The notes beneath the pieces were generated by a model, which saw only the letters and a list, made by a program, of their open reading frames with translations, was not told the origin of the DNA and ran no database searches. Both the position numbers and the translations under genes were made by a program. A stretch of DNA of 64,000 nucleotides, from positions 124,001 to 188,000 of the forward strand of contig JACATG010000001.1 in assembly GCA_013390905.1 (NCBI GenBank), read 5' to 3'. Numbering within the stretch: position 1 is the stretch's first letter; each line of letters starts with the position of its first letter. Origin of the DNA: Marine Group I thaumarchaeote (lineage in GTDB: Archaea; Thermoproteota; Nitrososphaeria; Nitrososphaerales; Nitrosopumilaceae). Positions 26,904 to 38,169 of this stretch are shown piece after piece.

Positions 26904-29021
26904 ATGGTTGTGGTAAAGAAAATTTTTGAAGAAATTATTCAAACTAAACATAAAATCATCACCGAAGAATTATCAAAATCAATCCTCAAAAGTTATGGTG
27001 TTAAAGTTCCACCTTTTGCACTTGTAACCACTGTTGAGGATGCGGCAAAACAAGCAAAAAAGATTGGCTTTCCACTTGTAATGAAAGTAGTTTCACCACA
27101 AATTTTACATAAAACAGATGTCGGTGGTGTTAAAGTTGGATTAGAAAATATCAATGATGTAAAAAAGACATTCAATGACATGTATGGTCGCCTTTCTAAA
27201 AAGAAAGGAGTTGAAGTTAAAGGAATACTTCTTGAAAAGATGGTTCCAAAAGGTGTTGAATTAATTGTTGGTCTTCAAAATGATTCTCAATTTGGTCCTG
27301 TAATTATGGTTGGACTAGGTGGCATCATGACAGAAGTGATGAAAGATGTCGCATTTAGAATGCTACCAATTACAACTTCAGATGCAAAATCAATGATAAA
27401 TGAACTCAAAGGATCAAAACTTCTCAAAGGATTCAGAGGAAGCGCACCAATTGATCTTAATATGGTTTCACAAATGTTGGTTAGAATTGGAAAACTAGGA
27501 GTAGAAAATGCTGACCACTTCAATAGCATTGATTTTAACCCAGTAATTGTTTATCCAAAATCTTACTTTGTAGTAGACGCAAAAATTATTCTTAATGATA
27601 CGGTAAAGAAAAATTCCATCTCAAAAGCTAAACCAAACATTACATCAATGGAGTCATTCTTTACTCCGAAGGCTGTTGCACTAGTTGGCGCATCTGCAAC
27701 ACCTGGAAAGATTGGTAATTCTGTATTAGATGCACTTGGAAAACAAGATTACAAAGGTAAAGTGTATCCAATTAATCCTAAACAAAAGTCAATTCTTGGA
27801 ATCAAATGTTATCCATTATTAGATGCAATAAAAGCAAAGATTGATCTGGTTGTTGTCTGTATTGATCTTGCAGCATGTGGATCTATTATGAAAACATGTG
27901 CTAAGAAAGGAATTCATAATGTTGTAATAGTTTCTGGTGGCGGTAAAGAGCTTGGTGGTAACAGGGCCGCAATGGAAGCTGAAGTAAAAGAATTAGCCCT
28001 AAAACACAAAATCCGTGTAATTGGTCCTAATTGTATTGGAATGTTTAATGCAGCAAATAGACTTGATTGCGCATTCCAAGGACAAGATAGAATGATACGT
28101 TCAAAATTAGGAAATGTTGCATTTTTCTCACAAAGTGGAACCATGGGAATTAGTATGTTAGAAAGTGCTGATTTGTTTGGTTTATCAAAAATGATCAGTT
28201 ATGGTAATCGCTCTGATGTTGATGAAGCAGACATGATATGGTATGCTGCAAATGATCCTCAAACAAAAGTAATTGGATTATACGTTGAAGGATTTGGTGA
28301 TGGACGAAAATTCATCAATACTGCAAAGCGTGTAATGAAAGAAAAGAAGAAACCAATCGTTATTTGGAAGAGTGGAAGAACTGCTCTTGGTGCTAAACAA
28401 GCAGCATCACATACAGGTTCTCTTGGAGGTTCAAATGCTATTATCATGGGTGCATTCAAACAAGCAGGAATTATCTCAGTTGATAGTTATCAAGAACTAG
28501 TTGGAGTCTTAAAGGCGCTAGCATGGCAACCTCCTGCAAAGGGTAATCGTATTGCTATGACTAGTAATGGTGCCGGTCCAATGATTGGTGGAATTGATCA
28601 TTTAGAAAGATTAGGTCTTACAATAGGAAAGCTGTCGCCACGACTTCTCAAAAAAATAAAGGCTCGCTTTCCACCAACTGTTCCTATTCATAATGGTAAT
28701 CCAGCAGATGTAGGTGGTGGTGCAACTGCAGATGACTACCGATTTGTCATTCAGCAATTTTATGATGAAAAGAATATTGACATTGCTATGCCATGGTTTG
28801 TCTTCCAAGATGATCCACTTGAAGAAACAATTGTTGGTTATCTTGATGATTTCTCAAAGAAAAAAAAGAAACCAATACTAGTTGGCTGTAATGGTGGCCC
28901 ATATACTGAAAAAATGATAAAATTGGTTGAGAAACACAATATTCCAGTTTACCAGGACATTCGAACTTGGATTGCAGCTGCATCTGCATTAGCTCAATGG
29001 GGTAAAGTACGTGGAAAATAG
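26904..29021 (+). CDS. Acyl-CoA synthetase (ADP-forming), probable 3-hydroxypropionyl-CoA synthetase
   Basis: The 705-residue protein fuses an N-terminal ATP-grasp domain (residues about 10-235; '[26 protein letters not shown]') to a CoA-binding/ligase module from about 250 ('[23 protein letters not shown]'). The phosphohistidine region is '[14 protein letters not shown]'. This is the ADP-forming acetyl-CoA synthetase family in beta-alpha order. It sits directly before an enoyl-CoA hydratase, the gene order I recall for the characterised Nitrosopumilus 3-hydroxypropionyl-CoA synthetase of the energy-efficient 3HP/4HB cycle. Substrate assignment (3HP versus 4HB or acetate) is therefore an inference from context. 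Confidence 0.88.
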   Translation: MVVVKKIFEEIIQTKHKIITEELSKSILKSYGVKVPPFALVTTVEDAAKQAKKIGFPLVMKVVSPQILHKTDVGGVKVGLENINDVKKTFNDMYGRLSKKKGVEVKGILLEKMVPKGVELIVGLQNDSQFGPVIMVGLGGIMTEVMKDVAFRMLPITTSDAKSMINELKGSKLLKGFRGSAPIDLNMVSQMLVRIGKLGVENADHFNSIDFNPVIVYPKSYFVVDAKIILNDTVKKNSISKAKPNITSMESFFTPKAVALVGASATPGKIGNSVLDALGKQDYKGKVYPINPKQKSILGIKCYPLLDAIKAKIDLVVVCIDLAACGSIMKTCAKKGIHNVVIVSGGGKELGGNRAAMEAEVKELALKHKIRVIGPNCIGMFNAANRLDCAFQGQDRMIRSKLGNVAFFSQSGTMGISMLESADLFGLSKMISYGNRSDVDEADMIWYAANDPQTKVIGLYVEGFGDGRKFINTAKRVMKEKKKPIVIWKSGRTALGAKQAASHTGSLGGSNAIIMGAFKQAGIISVDSYQELVGVLKALAWQPPAKGNRIAMTSNGAGPMIGGIDHLERLGLTIGKLSPRLLKKIKARFPPTVPIHNGNPADVGGGATADDYRFVIQQFYDEKNIDIAMPWFVFQDDPLEETIVGYLDDFSKKKKKPILVGCNGGPYTEKMIKLVEKHNIPVYQDIRTWIAAASALAQWGKVRGK

Positions 29022-29819
<798 letters not shown>

Positions 29820-29949
29820 ATATTTCTAACTTTCTTCTTATTTAATTCAACTTTGAAAATTACCAATGTTTGATGATGATAAAGTTATTGGAATTACCAT
29901 TCAAATGACCTTGGTACCTAACAAGTTATAGACTAGTTTGTAGATTATT

Positions 29950-30390
29950 TTGATATTGAACATAAAGGACCCAAATAAAATATTTAGAAGATCCATTATC
30001 AAAGGTTTCTTTGAACCTCAACTGATTAATCTAGATTTTAAAAAATCATCAGTTAAACATCCTTCTATAAATGGTGATGGTCTAATGCAATCTGATCTGC
30101 TTCATGTATTTTTTGATATAGAGACTGGTTCTGATTATCCTGACGGGGATGAGTGGTTTATCGTAGATATGTTATTTCCTTATGATGTAAAACTTCCTGA
30201 TAATTTGAAAGGAACAGATTATTTTACAACTATCTTAGTTGATGAAGGAAAAACATATTGGCATCACCGTGAACTCATTCGTTACAAGTATGGAAAATCC
30301 AAGAGACTAGATTCTGCTTTGGAATTTATAGAATCAAAATACAAAGAACTTCATAAATTGTTAGAACCGTTACAGAAAGATCTCAAGTAA
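29950..30390 (+). CDS. Conserved-looking hypothetical protein
   Basis: The 146-residue soluble protein has no recognised domain. It is acidic in the middle ('DLLHVFFDIETGSDYPDGDEWFIVDMLFPYDVKLPDNLKG') and ends in a charged helix (SALEFIESKYKELHKLLEPLQKDLK). The mixed beta-then-helix pattern suggests a compact alpha/beta fold. Its start is uncertain (TTG 29950, or TTG 29956). It converges with the next unknown gene, overlapping by eight bases. No function is proposed. Confidence 0.6.
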   Translation: MILNIKDPNKIFRRSIIKGFFEPQLINLDFKKSSVKHPSINGDGLMQSDLLHVFFDIETGSDYPDGDEWFIVDMLFPYDVKLPDNLKGTDYFTTILVDEGKTYWHHRELIRYKYGKSKRLDSALEFIESKYKELHKLLEPLQKDLK

Positions 30391-30925
30391 TCTCTTTCCA
30401 TGAATCTTCCTTGAAAATATATTTCTTATTTTCAGATGATACTGTATCAATACGCCACCTAACTGATTTTAAATCAAACTTGTACATAATTTCTGAAATT
30501 CCTGATGGTAGTTTTTTAGGATCAAGGTGATATGGCAATAATTCTAAAACAAAATCAATTTTCTCCACAGCATTATTGAACCAATGTCTGTCCTCACTAT
30601 CAACAGTAAAAATAATTTTCGGATTTCCAGAAAAACTGATTATAATTTTTAAAGCGTTTCTACCACCCCTTCTTCTTTTAATTTCTTTGAAAAGCGCTTT
30701 GACTTTGTCCCATCGCTTGAAATCAAACCATTGAAAAAATGCTTCATTAAATAGAAGAGGAATTTCAACCTCTAAGAAACTCACAAAATTCTCATCATTT
30801 GGTTCAATTTCATCTTGAATGACAGTGAAACGAGAGTTTAGAAATTCATAAAGAACTTGAATTTCCCATGGCGAAATCCCATAATACCGTAATGTTGTCT
30901 TCAACTTTTCTGGCAATAATTTCAA
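30383..30925 (-). CDS. Hypothetical protein
   Basis: The 180-residue soluble protein is not recognised. It is rich in aromatic and charged residues ('FNEAFFQWFDFKRWDKVKALFKEIKRRRGGRNALKIIISF'), with alternating helical and strand-like segments ('NPKIIFTVDSEDRHWFNNAVEKIDFVLELL'). No cysteines, signal peptide or membrane segments are present. The start is TTG at 30925. It lies between two other unknowns, so context gives no clue. Confidence 0.6.
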   Translation of the reverse strand: MKLLPEKLKTTLRYYGISPWEIQVLYEFLNSRFTVIQDEIEPNDENFVSFLEVEIPLLFNEAFFQWFDFKRWDKVKALFKEIKRRRGGRNALKIIISFSGNPKIIFTVDSEDRHWFNNAVEKIDFVLELLPYHLDPKKLPSGISEIMYKFDLKSVRWRIDTVSSENKKYIFKEDSWKEIT

Positions 30926-31021
30926 ATCATAAAAATTGTAATTAAAGCTTCAAACCAAGTAATATTGGGTCAAATTCACCTTAAAATTAAAATTATATGG
31001 TACGAGTTAGTTATTTCAGAC

Positions 31022-31342
31022 ATGAAGAAAGAATATGTAGTAAAAAGTATTGATGCAGCACCTGATGGGGCACCATATGTGATAGTCTCATTATCCTCAA
31101 TTAAAGATCTTAAAGAAGGAACTCAAAACCCACAATCTTCTTTTGGTACCCCAAAAGTGATGGGATTTTCAAACATGAATGATATGATGAAGGATCTAAA
31201 CAAAATGTTTGCTGGTGGTACGGGAATGCAAAGTGGTACTACTCAATTAAAACTCGAAATGCATGAATACAAAGACATGGGTCTTGCAGTTGGAGATAAG
31301 GTATTTTTAGAATTAACCAAAGCTGAAACTCTGGGAGTTTAA
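31022..31342 (+). CDS. Hypothetical protein, probable small beta-barrel
   Basis: The 106-residue protein starts 'MKKEYVVKSIDAAPDGAPYVIVSLSSIKDLK'. Its centre is Gly/Met-rich ('GFSNMNDMMKDLNKMFAGGTGMQSG'), and it ends with a strand-rich segment 'TQLKLEMHEYKDMGLAVGDKVFLELTKAE'. The halves look like one beta fold interrupted by a flexible Met-rich insertion. ATG 31022 was chosen; the frame extends 19 codons further upstream without typical coding character. Function unknown. Confidence 0.6.
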   Translation: MKKEYVVKSIDAAPDGAPYVIVSLSSIKDLKEGTQNPQSSFGTPKVMGFSNMNDMMKDLNKMFAGGTGMQSGTTQLKLEMHEYKDMGLAVGDKVFLELTKAETLGV

Positions 31343-31343
31343 A

Positions 31344-31898
31344 CTATAAAATTGTGTTGAAATATTTCCAACCATAAAAAGCAACAACAGTCACAATTAC
31401 AAATACCATTGGCTTCCATGCAAATACTGGAAGACTCGGTGATGCAAGTTTAACTTTATAGTTATCTAAAATCACGTGGACATTTTTCTTTATTTTATCA
31501 TGCCAAATGCTATACTCTACCTGGTATTTTTTTAGAATCTCTTCGACTTCATAAATGACTGGGGTTCTCTGAGAGAACAGATGTTGAAGATAGTCTCTTG
31601 AAACCTCTACTTCTGCATGAATTCCGATTAATCCTTTTTTAAGATTAACCATTCTAATGTGCATTTCCCATGGTTTTTTTAACTTTAGATTAAGTCCACT
31701 TCCAATTTGTTCTGGTTGCTTATGCTCAAATTTTACCTTGGTAAATCCCTCCTTCATAAAAATTTTCGTCAATTCATCAAAACTCTTCTTTACAACTACA
31801 TGAAGTTGTTCAACCCCTTTCTTATTATCAACATCAATCTTGTGTTTTAATCCATTAAGAAATGAAATTGTTTTTGGATATGTTGTAACATATTCCAT
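31344..31898 (-). CDS. Tail-anchored membrane protein of unknown function
   Basis: The 184-residue protein has a soluble N-terminal part of about 150 residues, including 'HVVVKKSFDELTKIFMKEGFTKVKFEHKQPEQIGSGLNLKLKKPWEMHIRMV'. One hydrophobic helix lies at the very C-terminus (VFVIVTVVAFYGWKYF). The layout suggests a cytoplasmic domain anchored by its tail. The soluble part contains alternating strand/helix segments reminiscent of polyketide-cyclase-like folds, but this is only an impression. It converges with the 31.0-kb gene (one base between). Confidence 0.65.
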   Translation of the reverse strand: MEYVTTYPKTISFLNGLKHKIDVDNKKGVEQLHVVVKKSFDELTKIFMKEGFTKVKFEHKQPEQIGSGLNLKLKKPWEMHIRMVNLKKGLIGIHAEVEVSRDYLQHLFSQRTPVIYEVEEILKKYQVEYSIWHDKIKKNVHVILDNYKVKLASPSLPVFAWKPMVFVIVTVVAFYGWKYFNTIL

Positions 31899-31945
31899 AA
31901 TTCGTTTCCAAAAAACCTCTATTTAAAGCAGAATAAACTAGAATT

Positions 31946-32722
31946 CTAGATCTTTACAGGGTTTGATAATCCTCTAACGTAAACACATTGATCCGGGGAT
32001 ATTGCCATCTCTGAATGATTGATTTCTCTATCCGTAAGTTTTGCACCTGAATTTCTAACTATGGCAAATGGTTTTGACTCGGCACCTTCGCCCATCTTGT
32101 GATTTGCAATTGTTGCAAGATTATCAACTACTGCCTGAAATGTTACTTTTAATGGATTACCGTCAAGATCTTTTTTTGCCCTCATATCTAAAACTGGTTC
32201 AATCCCGGCGCATGCTATTGCAACTCCTGATGTCCCAATTCTTGCTGGCATTAATCTACTATCAACTAGAATTATTCCAACATGAATAAACAATTTTAAG
32301 AAAATTTTTCTGTGAATCTGTTCTGCAATAAGATATGGATTTGTTGGATATAGAATTACTCTTCCTTTTTTTACATTAGATTTGTCAATGCCGGCATTTG
32401 GTGCCATTATGTTATCTGCTGACGTAATTACAAATCCAGCAATACCGCCAAAAATTTTATCAGACTCCCTGATAATAATTTCAGCAATTTCAGGTTTTAA
32501 CCGAAACTTTTTTGAAATTTCTGAACCTTCATCTGAGATTTTGATTTTTTGTAATTCAATAATCCTTCCCTGTGAATTTGAGATATATTTTGTTGAAATT
32601 ACTAAAACATCTCCATCTTGTAATTTTGTATTATTTTTTTCTAATGTTTCAACTAAGACCTCAAAAACATCAAATTTTTCTTCCATTCTCTCTGCTAAAA
32701 GTGGTAAAACGGTTAGGTTCAT
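31946..32722 (-). CDS. cofE: Coenzyme F420-0:L-glutamate ligase
   Basis: The 258-residue protein matches CofE, which adds gamma-linked glutamates to F420-0 using GTP. Landmarks are 'LQDGDVLVISTKYISNSQGRII' at residues 37-58, 'NAGIDKSNV' and 'VGIILVDSRLMPARIGTSGVAIACAGIEPVLDMRAKKDLDGNPLKVTFQAVVDNLA'. It implies an F420 cofactor system, as expected in thaumarchaea. It is divergent from the first leuC gene, with about 70 bases between. Confidence 0.93.
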   Translation of the reverse strand: MNLTVLPLLAERMEEKFDVFEVLVETLEKNNTKLQDGDVLVISTKYISNSQGRIIELQKIKISDEGSEISKKFRLKPEIAEIIIRESDKIFGGIAGFVITSADNIMAPNAGIDKSNVKKGRVILYPTNPYLIAEQIHRKIFLKLFIHVGIILVDSRLMPARIGTSGVAIACAGIEPVLDMRAKKDLDGNPLKVTFQAVVDNLATIANHKMGEGAESKPFAIVRNSGAKLTDREINHSEMAISPDQCVYVRGLSNPVKI

Positions 32723-32795
32723 AATATTCTGAGCACTTCTTTTCTTTTTTATTGTTCTGAAAAGCTTTTAATCTGCAGAACAAGCTTTTGTGTTT

Positions 32796-34067
32796 ATGAA
32801 TATTGTTGAGAAAATTCTTGCACGTGCATCTGGGAAATCTAAAGTCTCTCCAGATGATGTTATTTTTGCTAATGTTGACAAGGTAATGCTTCATGATGTC
32901 TCAGGACCGGGTGTCATCAAAGTCTTTGAGAAACTAAAGAATCAAGGAATTTCGGTTGATAAATTATGGGATCCTACAAAAGTTTGGGTAGCAGAAGATC
33001 ACTTTGTTCCTTCCGCAGATAAAGTTTCAGCAGAAAATATTGTAAAATTATCTAACTTTACAAAAAAATATGGAATTGAAAAACATTTCAAATATGGTAT
33101 GGGGCAATACGGTATTTGTCATACATTGTCTCATGAAGAAGCTTTGGTAATGCCAGGTGATGTTTATGTTGGTGGAGATTCTCACACTAATACGACTGGT
33201 GCTTTAGGTGCATTTGCTTGTGGATTAGGACATACTGATATTGCTTATGTCTTATTGAATGGAAAGATTTGGTTTAAGGTTCCAGAAACTTACTACTTCA
33301 AGATAAATGGAAAATTACCAGATCATGTAATGGCTAAAGATTTGATTCTCAAAATAATTGGGGATATAGGAACTGATGGTGGTACATATAGAACCATGCA
33401 GTTTGGTGGAAGTGGAGTTGATGAAATGTCTGTACAAAGCAGACTAACATTATGTAATATGACCACTGAAGCAGGTGCAAAGAATGGAATTGTTGAACCA
33501 GATCAAAAAGTGATTGATTATCTTACTAGTAGAGGAGCCACAAATGTAAATTTAGTTAATGGTGACGATGATACAGAATACGCCAAAGTATTTGAATATG
33601 AAAGTTCAGAGATGGAACCTCTTGTTGCAAAACCATTTTCTCCTGATAATATTTCAGTTGTCAGAGAAGCTCCATCTGTTGAATTGGATAAATCATACAT
33701 TGGATCTTGTACCGGTGCAAAATACGAAGATTTGGTAGCAGTAGCAAAAATTCTCAAAGGAAGAAAAGTAAAGATTAGGACAGAAATTTTACCTGCAGCA
33801 ATTTCAATTTATCAACGTGCCATGGAAAATGGCCTTTTGAAAATTTTCTTAGATGCTGGTGCAACAATTGGACCTCCAACCTGTGGAGCATGTTGTGGTG
33901 CTCATATGGGTGTCTTGGCAAAAGATGAAATCTGTATCAGCACTACAAATCGAAACTTTCCAGGCAGAATGGGTCATATTGAATCACAAACATATCTTTC
34001 GTCTCCTTTGGTTGCAGCAGCCTCTGCAGTTACTGGCAAAATCACTGATCCGAGGGATTTGAAATGA
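32796..34067 (+). CDS. leuC: 3-isopropylmalate dehydratase-family large subunit, archaeal type
   Basis: The 423-residue protein is an aconitase-superfamily large subunit. The iron-sulfur ligands are seen in 'YIGSCTGAKYEDL' and in 'GPPTCGACCGAHMGVLAKDEICISTTNRNFPGRMG'; 'GDSHTNTTGALGAFACGLG' is the substrate-proximal segment. The length fits the archaeal LeuC/homoaconitase/DmdA group (about 420). The ATG at 32796 gives 'MNIVEKILARASGK', the usual start. It overlaps its small subunit by four bases. It could dehydrate isopropylmalate, citramalate or homocitrate; sequence alone does not decide. Confidence 0.88.
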   Translation: MNIVEKILARASGKSKVSPDDVIFANVDKVMLHDVSGPGVIKVFEKLKNQGISVDKLWDPTKVWVAEDHFVPSADKVSAENIVKLSNFTKKYGIEKHFKYGMGQYGICHTLSHEEALVMPGDVYVGGDSHTNTTGALGAFACGLGHTDIAYVLLNGKIWFKVPETYYFKINGKLPDHVMAKDLILKIIGDIGTDGGTYRTMQFGGSGVDEMSVQSRLTLCNMTTEAGAKNGIVEPDQKVIDYLTSRGATNVNLVNGDDDTEYAKVFEYESSEMEPLVAKPFSPDNISVVREAPSVELDKSYIGSCTGAKYEDLVAVAKILKGRKVKIRTEILPAAISIYQRAMENGLLKIFLDAGATIGPPTCGACCGAHMGVLAKDEICISTTNRNFPGRMGHIESQTYLSSPLVAAASAVTGKITDPRDLK

Positions 34068-34555
34068 AAGGAAATATCATAAAATATGCCCAAGACAATA
34101 TTGATACTGATGTAATTATTCCCGGTCAATATCTAAAAGTGCATGATTATGCTGAACTTGCAACTCACGCCATGGAGGGATTAGATCCTGATTTTCACTC
34201 TAAGGTAAAAGAAGGTGATTTTATTTTATCTGGTAGAAATTTTGGATGTGGTTCATCTCGTGAGCATGCTCCTATTGCTTTGTCCCATTCTGGAATAAAG
34301 GCCGTACTTGCATTATCTTTTGCAAGAATTTTTTATCGAAATGCAGTTGATGGTGCGTTTTTGTTACCAATTGAAATTGATAAAGATGCATATGATGGAA
34401 TTTCAGAAGGTGATGAAATAGATATTTCACTATCTACTAATGAAATTAAAAACATTACTAAACATCAGACATACAAAATGAAACCCTTTTCGGAAATCAT
34501 CGGTAAGATAATTGCTGCAGGTGGTCTCTTCAAGTATAAGCCAGATCAGGATTAA
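34064..34555 (+). CDS. leuD: 3-isopropylmalate dehydratase-family small subunit, archaeal type
   Basis: The 163-residue swivelling-domain subunit pairs with the preceding large subunit. Visible motifs are '[14 protein letters not shown]' near the N-terminus and '[29 protein letters not shown]' around residues 50-78. This is the short archaeal LeuD form. Its ATG overlaps the large-subunit stop (ATGA), and its stop lies one base before the ATG of the second large subunit, so all four dehydratase genes form one transcription unit. Confidence 0.9.
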   Translation: MKGNIIKYAQDNIDTDVIIPGQYLKVHDYAELATHAMEGLDPDFHSKVKEGDFILSGRNFGCGSSREHAPIALSHSGIKAVLALSFARIFYRNAVDGAFLLPIEIDKDAYDGISEGDEIDISLSTNEIKNITKHQTYKMKPFSEIIGKIIAAGGLFKYKPDQD

Positions 34556-34556
34556 A

Positions 34557-35972
34557 ATGGGAAAAACTCTTTTTGAAAAAATTTGGGAGTCTCATATTGT
34601 TGTTGAAAAACAAAATGGTCCTTCTCTAATCTATATTGATAGACATCTTGTACATGAAGTAACATCACCTCAAGCCTTTGATGGATTACGTATGAATAAA
34701 AGAAAAGTTCGAAGACCTGATTTAACTATCGCTACAATGGATCATAATGTTCCAACAAATGACAGGTCACTTCCTATATTGGATCAAACTTCAGCTGTCC
34801 AAATCCAAACTTTGGAAAAAAACTGTAAAGATTTTGGAATTAAATTATTTGATATTAATAGTCCTAATCAAGGAATTGTTCATGTGATTGGCCCTCAACT
34901 TGGAATCACACTGCCTGGTACTACAATTGTTTGTGGTGATAGTCATACATCAACTCATGGGGCTTTTGGAGCATTAGCTCTTGGAATCGGAACTAGTGAG
35001 GTTGAACATGTTTTAACATCGCAAACCTTATGGTTAGAAAAACCAAAATCATTTGAAATTAAAGTAGAGGGAAAAAGAAAGAATCCCCATGCAGTTACTG
35101 CAAAAGATATAGTACTTTCAATTATCAAAAATATTGGAACTGGGGGAGGAACTGGTACTGTAATTGAATATCGTGGTCAGGGCATCACTGATCTTTCAAT
35201 GGAGCAAAGAATGACCATTTGTAACATGTCCGTTGAGGCTGGATCACGTGCAGGTTTGATTGAACCTGATGAAAAGGCCTTTGATTATCTCAGAGGTAGG
35301 CAATACACCCCAAAAAACTATGAATCCCTTGTTGATAACTGGAAAGAACATCTAAAAACAGACAGTGACGCAAAATTTGAAAAACAATTTACTTTGAATA
35401 TTAGTGACATTGCACCTCAAGTCAGTTGGGGTACAAATCCCGGAATGACTTGTGATGTAACTGAATCAATACCCTCTCCTGATGAATTTTCCAAAGGTGA
35501 TCCTAATCAAAAGAAAAGTGCAGAAAAAGCCCTCGAGTACATGGATCTTGAACCCGGAACTCCAATCACTGACATTAAAATCGATAGAGTGTTTATCGGA
35601 TCATGTACAAATGCAAGATTAGAAGATCTCATTGAAGCATCCAAAGTTATCAAAAAACAAAAAATTTCAACAAATGTTAAAGCTATGGTTGTTCCAGGTT
35701 CTCAGATGGTAAAAAAAGAAGCTGAAGAACTAGGTCTTGACAAAATTTTCATTAATGCAAATTTTGAATGGAGAGAAGCTGGATGTAGCATGTGTCTTGG
35801 CATGAATCCTGATATCTTGTCTCCTGGTGAAAGATGTGCCAGTACATCAAACAGAAATTTTGAAGGTAGACAGGGAACTGGTGGAAGAACTCATTTAGTA
35901 AGTCCTGTGATGGCAGCAGCAGCTGCAATTAAAGGACACTTTGTAGATGTCAGAGAATTGGATCTGAGTTAG
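34557..35972 (+). CDS. leuC: 3-isopropylmalate dehydratase large subunit, bacterial type
   Basis: The 471-residue protein is the longer bacterial-type LeuC. It begins '[15 protein letters not shown]' and has '[20 protein letters not shown]', '[29 protein letters not shown]', and cluster ligands in '[13 protein letters not shown]' and '[34 protein letters not shown]'. It isomerises 2-isopropylmalate to 3-isopropylmalate in leucine synthesis. ATG 34557 was chosen over an upstream in-frame codon inside leuD. This copy is clearly a different subfamily from the leuC just upstream. Confidence 0.95.
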   Translation: MGKTLFEKIWESHIVVEKQNGPSLIYIDRHLVHEVTSPQAFDGLRMNKRKVRRPDLTIATMDHNVPTNDRSLPILDQTSAVQIQTLEKNCKDFGIKLFDINSPNQGIVHVIGPQLGITLPGTTIVCGDSHTSTHGAFGALALGIGTSEVEHVLTSQTLWLEKPKSFEIKVEGKRKNPHAVTAKDIVLSIIKNIGTGGGTGTVIEYRGQGITDLSMEQRMTICNMSVEAGSRAGLIEPDEKAFDYLRGRQYTPKNYESLVDNWKEHLKTDSDAKFEKQFTLNISDIAPQVSWGTNPGMTCDVTESIPSPDEFSKGDPNQKKSAEKALEYMDLEPGTPITDIKIDRVFIGSCTNARLEDLIEASKVIKKQKISTNVKAMVVPGSQMVKKEAEELGLDKIFINANFEWREAGCSMCLGMNPDILSPGERCASTSNRNFEGRQGTGGRTHLVSPVMAAAAAIKGHFVDVRELDLS

Positions 35973-35973
35973 A

Positions 35974-36558
35974 ATGGAACCTTTCAAAAAAGTAAAGAGT
36001 ATCATAACTCCACTTGATCAAGTAAATGTTGATACTGATCAAATTGTTCCAAAACAATTCCTGAAATTGGTTCACAAGTCTGGATTTGGCAAATTTTTGT
36101 TCTATAATTGGCGATATGATGAAAATGAGAAGATTAAACCTGATTTTGTCTTAAATGATTCAAAATATAATAATTCTAAAATTTTGGTAACAGGAGATAA
36201 TTTTGGGTGTGGCTCCAGCAGGGAACATGCAATTTGGGCACTTTTAGACTATGGTTTTTCTGTAATCATTGCACCTTCTTTTGCAGATATTTTCTTTAGT
36301 AATTGCTTCAAAAATGGGTTTTTACCAATTTCATTAGATCAAAAAATAGTTGAGAAACTACAACAAGAAGTAGATATAATTGAAGTAGATCTGGAAACAC
36401 AAATCATCAAAACTTCTTCTGAAGAGATATCCTTTAAGATAGATCCTTACAAGAAAAAAATTCTCTTAGAAGGTTTAGATGATATTGCACAAACTTTACA
36501 ATTTGAAAACAAAATATCTGAATTTGAAAGAAAGTCTAAAGTCCCATCTGTTTTATAA
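35974..36558 (+). CDS. leuD: 3-isopropylmalate dehydratase small subunit, bacterial type
   Basis: The 194-residue protein is the bacterial-size LeuD: 'ITPLDQVNVDTDQIVPKQFLKLV' at residues 11-33, 'GFGKFLFYNWRYDENEKIKPDFVLN', and '[33 protein letters not shown]'. It completes the second LeuCD pair; only one base separates it from its large subunit. The 3' end overlaps the convergent nucleotidyltransferase gene by 23 bases. Confidence 0.95.
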   Translation: MEPFKKVKSIITPLDQVNVDTDQIVPKQFLKLVHKSGFGKFLFYNWRYDENEKIKPDFVLNDSKYNNSKILVTGDNFGCGSSREHAIWALLDYGFSVIIAPSFADIFFSNCFKNGFLPISLDQKIVEKLQQEVDIIEVDLETQIIKTSSEEISFKIDPYKKKILLEGLDDIAQTLQFENKISEFERKSKVPSVL

Positions 36559-37255
36559 TTTTCATTACCATTTTTTCATTTCTTTCTAGAGCCATAGGCG
36601 ATTCTACATCAATCCATTCTTTGTTCCCAATGTCATAAGCACTAATTTTCCCTTCTTTTGACAGCTGTTGTAAAATATCATATGATAGATTGATCTTATT
36701 TTGTTTTTGTTTTGCCTTGATTCGTTTAATGACGTCTTTTCCAAGTATGTAGATGCCTAAACATTCAGATAACTGCAATTTCATAACAGGTTTTTCTTTG
36801 AATTCTTTTATGATTCCATCTTCTACAATTGCAAATCCTGTTTCTTCTCTTCTTTTTGTTCTAGTTGCAATACATGCAGAACTATTTTTTTCTCTGAAAA
36901 ATTCTCTCATCTTTTTTAGATCTATTGCACACAAGTTATCTACAAACCATAACAAAAATTCTGATTCACCTTTGAGCTTTTTCTCAATATGTAGTAGATC
37001 TCCTCCTGTACCACTTTGTGAATCTTGAACAAAAGTGATATTTTTTTGATTTCCATAATAGTTTTTTATTTGTCCTCCCAATCCATTAAAATCTGAAATT
37101 ATTATAATCTCTTTTACAAAACTGAATGATTTTAGATATTTTATAACATAATCAATCAATGGCTTATCATTAATGGGGGTCATTGCTTTTGGAAAATATT
37201 CAGTATAAGGTTTACCTCTAGTTCCCTTACCGCCTGCTAAAATTATAGCCTTCAC
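36536..37255 (-). CDS. Sugar-phosphate nucleotidyltransferase
   Basis: The 239-residue protein has the nucleotidyltransferase signature 'MKAIILAGGKGTRGKPYTEYFPKAMTPINDKPLIDYVI' at the N-terminus. The metal-binding region is 'LLWFVDNLCAIDL', with D-N where many enzymes have GD. It resembles glucose-1-phosphate thymidylyl/uridylyltransferases without the C-terminal left-handed helix domain. It makes an NDP-sugar for glycan or lipid decoration; the sugar and nucleotide are unknown. It begins three bases after the S9 stop and seems attached to that ribosomal operon. Confidence 0.87.
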   Translation of the reverse strand: MKAIILAGGKGTRGKPYTEYFPKAMTPINDKPLIDYVIKYLKSFSFVKEIIIISDFNGLGGQIKNYYGNQKNITFVQDSQSGTGGDLLHIEKKLKGESEFLLWFVDNLCAIDLKKMREFFREKNSSACIATRTKRREETGFAIVEDGIIKEFKEKPVMKLQLSECLGIYILGKDVIKRIKAKQKQNKINLSYDILQQLSKEGKISAYDIGNKEWIDVESPMALERNEKMVMKIIKQMGL

Positions 37256-37258
37256 AGT

Positions 37259-37708
37259 CTAACGGTAGGATTTTTGTTTTCTTGCTCTTGCACCTGGTCC
37301 ACCAAATTTCTTTGGTTCTTTTCGTCTGGCATCTCCGCTTATTAGATATTTATCAAATTCTGTGATTCGTTTTCTAAGATCTTCCCTAGTAGATTTTGGA
37401 AATGGATGTTCCTTTGGTTCTTTTTTAGATTTTGTCCATCCTGTAAGCGCTCTTGATATTCCAGTTGCAATAGCACTGGCTTGTCCCATAAAACCTCCTC
37501 CTCTCACTCTAACAGAAATATCTATTTTCTCTCTCAAATCACCTGTGATTTCTAATGGTACCAAAATTACTTCACGAGCAGTTTCTTGTGGAATCATTTC
37601 AACTGGAACATTGTTAATTCTAACTTTACCTCGTCCTTTTGTAATATAGACATGTGCACTGGCTGTTTTTCTAGTTGCAAAATAAATTTCAGTTTTTGGA
37701 GTTGTCAT
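37259..37708 (-). CDS. rps9: Ribosomal protein S9 (uS9)
   Basis: The 149-residue protein has the S9 core '[25 protein letters not shown]', '[25 protein letters not shown]', and the basic C-terminal tail ending '[14 protein letters not shown]', which reaches the P-site tRNA. Its start overlaps the L13 stop by four bases. The order rpoD-L18e-L13-S9 is the conserved archaeal cluster; rpoN and rpoK, which often follow, are replaced here by the nucleotidyltransferase. Confidence 0.97.
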   Translation of the reverse strand: MTTPKTEIYFATRKTASAHVYITKGRGKVRINNVPVEMIPQETAREVILVPLEITGDLREKIDISVRVRGGGFMGQASAIATGISRALTGWTKSKKEPKEHPFPKSTREDLRKRITEFDKYLISGDARRKEPKKFGGPGARARKQKSYR

Positions 37709-38169
37709 TCAGTCCATCCTATTACTCTGCATAATTCTGCCATTGTAGTATAATTTGATGTAGATTTTTTAATTTTCGCTTTTTCAAATTGAATTTTTTT
37801 AAATGATTTTAATTCTTTTGGAGAACCAATGTAAGTTCTAAGTCTTTGATGTGATTCTTTACCTGATGGTTTTCTATCATATGGTAACATTCCACGAATC
37901 ATTTTTGCCATAATTGTATCAGGTCTTCTGTAATGTACTGGTCCATGTTTTGGATTAATAACACTGTTAATTTCCAAAAATTCTCTATATTCTTTGATTT
38001 GATTACTTTTTGTTCCACTCATCATAATTTTATCACAATTTACAACTGAAACTCTGTTTCCATTAATTAGTAACTTTGCTACATTTGATGATAATCTTCC
38101 AGCAATATGATTTGTTGCATCAACTACAATTGGCCTATCTGTTCTAACAACTGTTTCTTGACTAGCCAA
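37705..38169 (-). CDS. rpl13: Ribosomal protein L13 (uL13)
   Basis: The 154-residue protein shows '[36 protein letters not shown]' and '[40 protein letters not shown]', the archaeal L13 pattern. Its start overlaps the L18e stop by eight bases, so translation is likely coupled. It is a large-subunit assembly protein. Confidence 0.97.
   Translation of the reverse strand: MASQETVVRTDRPIVVDATNHIAGRLSSNVAKLLINGNRVSVVNCDKIMMSGTKSNQIKEYREFLEINSVINPKHGPVHYRRPDTIMAKMIRGMLPYDRKPSGKESHQRLRTYIGSPKELKSFKKIQFEKAKIKKSTSNYTTMAELCRVIGWTE

Noticed and set aside
29866-29931. 22-codon frame (MFDDDKVIGITIQMTLVPNKL) between the crotonase and the next gene
   Set aside because: It reads like a protein strand pair but is too short to support without homologues.
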